64,000 nucleotides of DNA. It comes from Ligula intestinalis. Its lineage: Eukaryota; Platyhelminthes; Cestoda; Diphyllobothriidea; Diphyllobothriidae. Both the position numbers and the translations under genes were made by a program. How positions within the stretch are numbered: position 1 is the stretch's first letter; each line of letters begins with the position of its first letter. This document shows positions 55,401 to 64,000 of this stretch, piece by piece. The stretch covers positions 16,328,036 through 16,392,035 of the forward strand of contig JAYGXS010000004.1 in the NCBI GenBank assembly GCA_036362985.1, read 5' to 3'. The notes under the pieces are model-generated. The model was given only the letters and a program-made list of their open reading frames with translations, made no database searches and was not told the DNA's origin.

Positions 55401-58400
55401 AAACGTTCTAATAAAGAAGATACAGTGTTAAGATGCCCGTTTGGATCCTTTCAGTTCTACGACGCTTATGGTTGACACAGATTTGATGCCGGTGCTTAAT
55501 TTATCTCGTAGAAGCATATGCCAGTCTGACCATGAGTAGGCTGTGACAAGTAAGTGTCCATTTGCACGCAAGCCCAGTCTGCGAGAGTTGGAAACCACGC
55601 CACGGCCCCCAGTCTCTTCTTTGTTGGTAAAATATTAAATTAAATGTTTTCTGTGAACCAGGAAACGTGGTTGGATGATAAAGTTGTTAGAAGTTTAGCC
55701 TGACCAAATGCTAGCAACATTTGGAGGCTTTCCTGAGGCATCGATCATAGCCAAATGTCTTTGTTCGCTCGCTCTGACCACTTACACGCGATGACCTTAA
55801 CCTGTGGAGAGACACAGATGCACGCGTGGCCACTGGTTTCAGTTATCCCAATGCGTTTACTCAGTCTATAGGCGAACGCGCATGACCATCAGTGATAAGC
55901 CACTGTCGCAGCTCAGACAGTGGAGTTGCACACTGGACTGTGAGGACACCGCTAGTCCGCTCCTAATGGCGGGACTTGCCCCCGAGGCAGGACAAAGAGC
56001 GCGCTGGAGGTCAACCAGTGGGAAATTCCACTCTTACTTCCTTCTTATTTTGTTTTTCTTTGGGGATTCCAACGGGCGTAATTAGGTGACACACATCAGA
56101 TGCCACTGTCAGTTATTTACTTCTTCTACATCATCCTCTCCTCTCTCTTCCTCCGAAATATGGAAGAGTCCCAAACGCCTTACTTACTTTTCAGATATAC
56201 TTTCAAGCACCCGGCCGAGGTCAGCATCTGCTCCATTAAATTAAGGAGACTTTGCTCCTGGTCAGGCGGTAGTCGGCGGAATTTGGGATACGCAGACACA
56301 ATTTGTCCACTGCAAATGTGGTTATGCCGCAACTTGAGCGCTTTAACCTGCAGATGACCCTCGTGCAAAACGGCCGAAAAACGGGCCGTGCAACCGAACT
56401 TAAGCGACCTAGATTGTTCGAAAATCCGTACAAGAGACGTATGTAGACTTTGTTTTGGAGCTGCAAATGCGAAACTGCCCAGAATGGCAGTAAACGACGT
56501 ACACGTAGTGGTATTTCAAACTGTTTGCGCATGGATGGTCCATCGGCAGTTTACGACTCAGGCATTGTCTGAAGTTGGCATGGGAAACCGGCAAACTAAA
56601 AGCACCATTATTACCGTTAACCTTCTTCTATTCTTGTATAATTCACTTAAACAGAGAGCACAGGGTGCTTTATTGTTCTCGAGCTGCAATGCACGTTTTA
56701 ATAAATTGCATGTCTTTACTTTTGGGCGAAGAAGTGTGTAGTATGCGGAAATTATTCAGCTGCGAGGCTGTACTTATTTGCTTAAGCTGCGTGGGCTGAA
56801 CTGGGGCAGGCTTGTGCGTGTGTTACGTCTTCAATGACTTAGTTGCAACAGCTCCTCGCTTCTGATACATACTTTTGAAGAATGTACTACAACCCAAGCG
56901 TCGTCTAAATAGTTAATACATAGCAAAAAATAAATTGAAGATACGTCGCACTTGAAGCCAATATGCCCACATATTTGCGACTGTAAATAACAAATCTGTC
57001 GATATTAGGGCTGCCAGCTGTAAATTTAGGAGCAATAACCGCCTTAAAACGGTTACCGGTTTCCTAAATACAAATTAGTACAATAAATGCAATACTCACC
57101 TAACTAAAGTGCCCAATGGCCTCCTCTAACGCATCGTAGGATGCTAATTTTGGCCGTATAAAATGGTATGAAAAGCCTCTAACACATGACCATCACCTGC
57201 TATCGTTTGCATCTAATGATGGCTTCTTATTCTCAAAAAATACGCCGCAACCAAAAAACCCATGAGATTTGAAGGACACGCTCGCAGAAAACGTAGCCAA
57301 TCAGCGAGTAGCATGGTCGTCCAATTAGAAGCGTCGGCGCTCCGTCGCCTCTCGCAGGTTGCACGGATTGTTCATTGCGCTGAACGGCATAATAAGAACC
57401 CGTATACGTGGACTTTTTTGTGTCTCCAGCTTCGTATGCAAACTGTTGTCTTCTGTATTACTAATAATAATATTTTATTAAGTTTCGTGCGTTGAGTTAA
57501 GTACACGAAAATGCACTCATAAGCCAAAATGTCACAGACGAATCGTGTTTTGTTGGAAAACTGCGTATTGAATATTCACAAACAGCTGCAGTATTTTGTT
57601 TAATTCTTCTTCTCAATAAACACGGTGCGCTCTTACTATGGACTCAACCTAAGCAGCGCATACATGATACTGAAGAGGTGAAGATTGCCATATGCCAAGG
57701 CCGTTGGAAATGACGTACGTCAACACCCTGCCGGCGCAGATTGGATTAGTCACAGAACGAGGATTTCAATCCCTACTCTTCCGCCCCCGGAAAATGTTTT
57801 CGCAGTAGGACGCCCCGTTTTCTCAGGTAAAGCCCCCAAATTATTTGTGTTGTCAGAGGACAAGTTTATTAATAATTTGTTGATAAAAAGTGGATTTTGA
57901 AAAATGGGTACTTTAAATATAATTCGTTAATCAAAATTCTTTCATCCCGGGGATCCCTCAGATTTCGCCGGATCGCTCGTCGGCGTGTGCTGGCAGGGCA
58001 GATTTACCGAATTTGCAGTCACAGTAACGAGAGGTCACTTGTGCGTCTTATCAGCAGATTGCGTCATGTGCAAATGGCGTCCATAGCGTGCGCGGACATG
58101 CAAAAATTGATCAACCTATTATCTATCAGTTGCGCAAGTATGCCAACCAATGAAAATCAAGCAGGCGTGATGCTCGCGTTTGCATGCCATGCCAACGCAC
58201 GCATTGCCATTAGGAGTGTGTGCAGGTCCATCTACACCATCTACTGCTGCTCTTCCTGGAGAGTCCTCGCAACCGGCAAGGCCTCTACTAACCGCTAAAA
58301 ATCCTTCCGGTTGGTACTTTAGGTGTCTTAGCGAATAATATGTGCAGTCTAAGTTGAAGATCAGTACGCCACCGCGGCATCCAAATGCTCATTTCTGGAG

Positions 58401-59246
58401 GCTCTGTAGGCTTTCTGCCTACGTAGTGCATTGCCCCTCGCCACTACTAGAGACCTCTTTGATACGTTGCGGCCCTTTCACGCCTCGATCGTGCATAAGG
58501 AGGCCAATCCGTAATGTTTTTTACGTTAATTTAGAGCTGAGGAACGGCCTGTTGCACGAACTCCGCATTTGGCCAACGGTGGTAATTCTGCAGATGCGCT
58601 TACAACTTAACATCGACGGAACAAAGCGTTTAAGGGGTCAGGTGAATGCCTATCGCCCATACTTTGTCGTATCAGGCATTCCGTTATATCCCAACCCTTC
58701 GTTGTTGGTGCCTTCTCCGGTTCCGGTAGGACGGCACCTCTAGACAGCCTTCTGGAGGACTGTGATTCAGAGCTGACAGAAATGCTCGCGGACGGCCTGT
58801 CCACTAAGCTTACGCATGGCTGAGGCGTAATATCTCTTGTGGTGCCCGCAGTTTGAGAATCTCGTCTACCCTTCAACTTATTTACTCATTTCCACATTTT
58901 AAAACAGCTTCACCAGGGAGACAACTTTGGCAATTAAAAATATTTAAACGTTTGGATTCCCGAAAGAATACTTTGACAGTACCAGAAGACTGCTAAAAAA
59001 CTGAATTAATTCTAGAAGCCCATGCACTGTTACCTACCGTCAATGTTTTTATAACTTAACAACGACGAGACTTTATATGAGATTATGTTCGGCTTTAAAT
59101 GTGGATTCGCAAAAAGGCAATTTTTATCCTTCTGTTTTATTCACTTAATTCTCCCCTTCTTCTTGCTTGTTTATTCAACAGAGCTTTTTGTTTGTTTTTT
59201 TTTAGGTTACTAAACCTGCAGTCATTTGGGCGGCAGCGGACCCCAA
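55401..59246. other. no gene seen; one shared repeat
   Basis: 55401-55560 continues MYG1-type intron sequence. 55561-59040 shows no coding domain, although several frames of 75-135 codons occur. 57760-57990 is an inverted copy of foldback repeat Z from 38.1 kb. From about 59000 the sequence is the 5' flank of MYG1-D. Confidence 0.5.
57760..57990. repeat. foldback repeat Z, copy 2
   Basis: Reverse complement of 57770-57880 matches 38108-38230 ('gagaaaacggggcgtcc' core). The right part (57925-57990) matches 38320-38380 on the same strand, consistent with the unit being internally inverted. Confidence 0.5.
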
Positions 59247-59878
59247 ATGGCTAGAACGATGATTGGAACCCATAATGGCAATTTTCACTGCGATAAAGTC
59301 TTGGCAATTGCAATGCTTATGCAACTCCCAGAGTGCAGAAATGCTCGCATCATGCGCTGTCGTGATATGCAACAATTGGCCACTTGCAATATCCTCGTTG
59401 ATGTGGGCGGGGTTTTGGATGCGGCCTATCAGCGCTTTGACCACCATCAGCCGTAATTCATAACTCCCCTTTTTTCTGCTGTTCCACAAATTTCCCTTTT
59501 AGATAATTAAACCTTACTTTAAAAGACTTTTATCTTAATCTGGAACCGGCCGTGAAACTCAGCAGTGCGGGTCTCATTTATGTGCATTTTGGTAAAAGAG
59601 TAATCACCGAAATTGCTGGGAGGCTGAATTCTGATGAGCCATTGGAGGCTGTATTTAATGGGTATGCTACCGGCACTTCAGTTCTTTCGAAAGCGTAGCT
59701 GTATAAGGATTTTATTAGTAAAGTGGACGCTATTGATAATGGTGTGCCAATTTCAGACGCTCCAATCAAGTAATATTCCGTAATTGTTTTAAATGGACTC
59801 ACTTACCGTATTGCAACTTGAATAACTACTCGAGTGAGTGGTCTTAACGCGGCCTGGAATAAAGACGACAGTCAGATG
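59247..59878 (+). pseudogene. MYG1: MYG1 copy D, exons 1-4 only
   Basis: Exon 1 59247-59452 is fully open (206 bp) and ends FDHHQ, but the metal-site motif HCDE reads HCDK. Exon 2 59503-59661 starts with TAA in the joined frame and lost one base at its end. Exon 3 59699-59769 is open ([18 protein letters not shown]). Exon 4 59803-59878 lost its AG acceptor (CAC) and has a TGA. No exon 5 or 6 before copy E begins. Upstream flank and introns match copy B. Confidence 0.9.
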
Positions 59879-61149
59879 GTAAGTTCAATAAGAAACTTGA
59901 AAAAAATGCTCTCATTTTTTATCACGATCATTATATTCGATCTCCTCTGGCAACTTAAAGAATAGAGTAGCGTACACCTATGTGTTCTTACTTTCTATTT
60001 ACAGCCGCCATAAAACAAGCTCTTTTATTTAGGCTGCTTAGGCCTTAATAACGTCTGCATAACCTAGATTTGTGCGACCTCAGTTCCTTTTTGTCAATCT
60101 TACAAGACAAACAACGAACAAGTTCGTTAGGAAGAGAAAGTCCGTGAACAGGATTTTGTGATAAGAAATGTTTCGCCACCAATATCTGTTTTATATTAGA
60201 CTATTTTGACTCAAAATAATTGTTATCCTCGGCTGCAGCTCTACCAGCTTCTCTATGTTCTATTTTTATTTACGATAAATCTAGACAGAAGTGACCGTGC
60301 ATTTATCCGTCGAAAGTTATTTCCTGTATGTTACCAGAAAAAGGTGCCTAGATGGACACAAAGGTATTGCATGCCTGAAGCGGTGCAATTTTTAGCCACT
60401 GATGTCCACAAAATCAATTTGGTTTTGACTTCCATGAATCTCTACCTACAACCATTTGTCACGCAAAATATGACGCAACCCACTCTTACTTGAGGAGGAA
60501 ACTTGTTTGAAGGTTTATCAATAATAATAATTGACGAAATACTTTACAGAGTAACAGCAGCACTAATATGGGTGACGAGTCAAATGAGCGTCGGTGTACA
60601 GAGCCCTGCGCTCGTCACTGATAGTTGATTGGTCAAAATTCCATACAGGGTGTCTCAAAAAGATGTACAGTAGACTCCAAAGATCATGCAACATTTCGAC
60701 ATATGCGAAAGACTGATACTCTTGCGCTAATCGGCATTGACTCAAGTTGTGATACTGATTATCGTGTAGTTTATTCTGAAGTCATTTTAGTCATCAGAGG
60801 ATTAGGGCTTTCTAACGAATTTCGTTCTGGCCAGTAGTAAAACTTATCAATTATAAAAACCGGCTTCTTAAGTAGGGCGCCTTTATATCACTTATTTTGC
60901 CTGCCTTTATATATTCAAATATATTTTATGGAAAACATGCACAAAAAATTATTTATTGTAATCGTTTGACAGCAAGTTACGTATTCTATAAATTTCATAC
61001 TCAAAGTAAGAGAAGATTTCTGTTTTTAAAAAGTTGCTGATCATGAGCTTTTTTAGGATTGTGAGGTCTTTATTCAAAATACATCGTATCGGTCAATTAA
61101 CTTATGCTGCCTATGCCACATTTAATATTTTCCACATATATTTCAATAT
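59879..61149. other. MYG1-D intron 4 and flank; no gene
   Basis: Parts match the intron of copy B ('catttgtcacgcaaaatatgacg' versus 'catctgtcacgcgaaatatgacg'). 'acagggtgtctcaaaaagat' near 60645 resembles the ends of mariner-like repeats, but no second end was found. Confidence 0.5.
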
Positions 61150-62403
61150 TTTATGACTATTTAAACGGGTATGCTACTGGCACTTCAGTTCTTTCGAAAA
61201 CATAGCTATACAACCGTCTTATTAGTGAAGTGGATGCGCCTGACAACGGTTTAATATGTGTTTATTGTTATTGATGAAATCAGCTACCGTATTTTAACTG
61301 GAATAAGTGCTTGAAAGGGACGTCTTAATGCAGCCTGGCATAAGAAAGAGGATGAAATGGTGAGTTCTGTTAGAAACTCGAGAACAAAAAATACTCTCCT
61401 TTGTCGACATCATCACAATCATCATCAACTTCGATCTCGTCTGGTCAATTAGGCAGTCTAGCAGCATGCGACTGGTTCTATTTCGAACAGCCATCAATCA
61501 AACTGTTTTAGATCGTTTTGGCAACCACATCTGTTTGATGTTGTGCTGTTTTTATTCTTGGCTGCCTACCTGACAGCTTCTCCCTGTTTAGTTTTTTCCT
61601 ATACACTCGGACGACAATGGCTCACAATTTGTCCGATTCTAGTAGTTTACCTGGCTTGAACAATCCACTTCAATTGTTTTATTGCCGAGAATCTCTTCCT
61701 TCGAATCTTTATTTCTTACAGCACTGCTTCTCTAAAGCGCTAGCTCTGGCTTCTACCGAATTGGTAACAAATGTCAGGCAATTAGTGGAGGATTGGCTGC
61801 CGGCTAGAATCATTGTGAAGAATGGCCTAATATCTCGATTTTCTGTCCATCCCTTTGGAATAATTGAACAATTAATTAGGTCGGGCTGTCCCTGGATGGA
61901 ACATATATTTGACCTGGAAAAGGAAGAACAGATTACCTCGCAGGCTAGAGGCCCCCGCCCTTTTAGTGGGCGACCTGTATTCGTTGTCCCATCTGGCACT
62001 AGGATGTCCTCTGTCATCGCTGTCCCAATCAACGAAGGTGACGAATTCTCAAAGCGATAGGTTACGCTTGTATTCTAGACCCCACTGGTATCTCTTGGAC
62101 TGGATTCCAATAAGTGTTAAATTACCCCGACTGGATATCACAAAGGCATGAGCTCTTTTTGCTTCCAAAATGCTCGACTTCGCGCTGTTGTTTGGAAGAC
62201 GTTGTTATGCCACTGAACGCAAACTTAAAGAAAATTTCATTGTTTGGATGTCTGCCGCTTCAGTTCTATTATGCTTAGGGTCTACACAGATTTGACGCCA
62301 GTGCCTAATTTGTCTCTCGTAAGCCTTTGCGAGATTGACCAAGACCCTGGCTGGAAGCCTCAAAATGGCCGAACTCGCCCTTGAGGCTGCTGGTTACTTG
62401 TAA
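61150..62403 (+). pseudogene. MYG1: MYG1 copy E, exons 2(end)-6
   Basis: It starts inside the end of exon 2 ('tatttaaacgg', about 61153-61165). Exon 3 is shortened (about 61211-61250, VDAPDNG). Exon 4 61284-61359 has a TGA at an Arg codon. Exon 5 61722-62056 is open ([28 protein letters not shown]) but its donor GT is AT. Exon 6 keeps only the end, 62338-62403 (TKTLAGSLKMAELALEAAGYL, TAA). Intron 5 is only about 280 bp, probably close to the ancestral length. Not functional. Confidence 0.9.
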
Positions 62404-64000
62404 ACTCGAATTTTTAGTCTATTTGAATTCGACAAAACATTTTTATTATCAGCTTCTTCTATTCGCCCTGCACAGCAAAGTTTAAATTCTTTAACATCAA
62501 TATACACTTGCATATTTTGGCTGTGCGTGAGTCATCGTGGTGTTTTTTGTGCTCCAGAGATGACCGGTTGTATTAAAAACGATCTCAGAATTACCACAGG
62601 AGTGGAAGCTTTACCTTGAATTTTTCCTTCTAAAGTGTCCGGCAAAAAGCGTTCTCCGTTCATCATGAGTGGGAAATCAACTCACAAATAGCGAAAAAGT
62701 AAATGGATTTAAGTTAGTTATTGTGACTACTATTTTGCCACTTGCATTTGCTCACTTTCAGCATTGCTGGCTCTTAACACGTCAGATGGCCTGCAAGCAT
62801 GTGCAGTTGGTATCGTTAATACACTGTGGACTGCAGGAGGAACGTGGTAGTTCCTCGCGCCTGGAGCCCAAATACCACGGAGCAATTGACTCAGAGTCAA
62901 TAGGCTTGACAGCATCAGTTTGATTAGCAAATTGTGGAACACTTGTAGGAAAAATTAGTTTGTGTAGTGCACCTCAGGTACCCCTAGTCGCAGCATTTTG
63001 TCCTACGGAAGCGGTTATTTTATGACGTTTGGCGGTTGAAAAATAGAACAGACAGGGAAGGAAATGTTTAGAAGTTAATGCAAAGTGAAATAAAATGCAG
63101 TCGAATTTGTTTTCCGCGGCCGCTAAGAGTTTTTTATTCCACATGTAAATTGAAGGTGTGCGAGTAGTTTCGCGCCGCAAACTATACTAATTGAATGCAG
63201 AGTGGTAAGCTGGACCTCAGGTTAGTTGGAGTAGACGACATCCTAACCACGATTGCTATTTTTCAGGAATTTCAAGAATCAAGTTTTCCTGCAATACGTC
63301 AAACGATAATAGAGAAGAGAAAATTCTACAGATATAGATCAACAACATTTCTTAATAGAAAAAAATACAAAAAGTGCGCATATAAGTTATTAAAGTATAT
63401 TCCAACGTTCATCCTAATTACCCAGCCATAAAACCCTATAACCATCGTTTTCGTAAGACAAAATTTTGGGATTAGGGATAAACTACTGTTGCCCACTTGT
63501 AATATATTTCATTCCATAATGTTAACTAAAGACACATGTAATACCGTTTGGAAAAATATAACATGCCAGTGACATGTCGGAAAGTAAGCATATGCTGCTT
63601 AAACAAAATAGTAAATGGTACAGAAGAGCGTTGCGAGACAGTATTGGTATGGGCTAGACATTCTGTCAATCACCTGTTTCAAATGTGTGCACAGTAAGCG
63701 GCCTGCCTGAACTGAAACATTTCCAATAGTCTACCAGAGCTCAGTTTTTCAAAACCCACACAAACTCCCTGTTAGTTTATAGTATCTGGTCTACCACGCT
63801 CAAATAGATGGCTTGATAAAACTGCAGTACATTTGCTGGTTCACGTTGTGTCAGTATGCTGGCTGCCCTGTATGTGACACGTACTCTGTCGCCCAGCCTC
63901 TTCACCCCGTCATTTTGCCGCCCTCCCGCACGACCCTAGTGCGCATCCAAATATTCGAGCCAATCATTAGCCGACTTAGAGCAGTACCGGAGGCGCAGCT
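62404..64000. other. no gene seen
   Basis: Downstream of MYG1-E; AT-rich with short unconvincing ORFs. No tRNA, repeat pair or conserved domain recognised. Confidence 0.5.

Noticed and set aside
57897..58743. Two 133-codon ORFs as small genes
   Set aside because: First begins inside repeat Z; neither shows a domain, and composition looks like translated noncoding DNA.
60600..60840. Mariner-like repeat suggested by 'acagggtgtctcaaaaagat'
   Set aside because: Only one candidate end seen; no inverted partner or transposase.
1..64000. CRISPR arrays, bacterial operons or phage genes
   Set aside because: No regularly spaced direct repeats; coding is exon-split or retroelement-type throughout.

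Overview
The window is nuclear DNA from a repeat-rich flatworm, most likely a tapeworm with a large genome (inference). It is eukaryotic: the one intact host gene is split into exons with GT-AG junctions. The first three introns of that gene are only 32-39 bp, a habit well known for the 5' introns of flatworm genes. The rest is dominated by Penelope-like elements (PLEs), non-LTR retrotransposons, Gypsy LTR elements, a Helitron fragment, tRNA-derived SINEs and foldback repeats. No bacterial operons, rRNA or CRISPR were seen.

Host genes. A six-exon MYG1 gene (DHH-family metal-dependent exoribonuclease) runs from 8759 to 18021 on + and rebuilds to an uninterrupted 342-aa protein. Four further partial MYG1 copies lie in the same orientation at 49.3-52.65 kb (B), 54.7-55.0 kb (C), 59.2-59.9 kb (D) and 61.15-62.4 kb (E). 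They keep the exon/intron structure, so they are segmental duplicates rather than retrocopies, and B, D and E carry stops or lost splice sites. Intron 5 of the intact copy has grown to 7.5 kb. It holds a foldback SINE, three PLE copies and a 3.5-kb ingi-like non-LTR element nested inside a PLE with a 14-bp target-site duplication (TSD). The equivalent intron in copy E is about 280 bp.

Layout. 0-0.6 kb: PLE tail. 2.73-6.55 kb: a 3.8-kb palindrome made of two inverted copies of a rearranged non-LTR element. 8.76-18.02 kb: MYG1-A. 18.3-19.35 kb: RTE-type fragment. 20-30.3 kb: PLE copies in both orientations, hairpins, a MITE-like repeat, two non-LTR fragments and a Helitron Rep/helicase N-terminus. 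31-37.6 kb: decayed Gypsy element 2 with two insertions. 38.7-46.8 kb: Gypsy element 1 plus LTR-sharing fragments. 49-62.4 kb: MYG1 copies B-E broken up by PLEs and a SINE. The remaining stretches hold no gene I can support.

Main signals. (1) The PLE ends carry minimal hammerhead-ribozyme folds with self-complementary helix III; the best are at 17557-17595 and 27433-27472. (2) The non-LTR element at 13.5-17.1 kb has an uninterrupted ORF beginning with a 2A-like NPGP motif and a PHD-type zinc finger. (3) Inverted duplication recurs at every scale: the palindrome, inverted PLE pairs, head-to-head SINEs and small hairpins. One inverted PLE pair sits as a unit between a 12-bp TSD inside MYG1-B exon 1.
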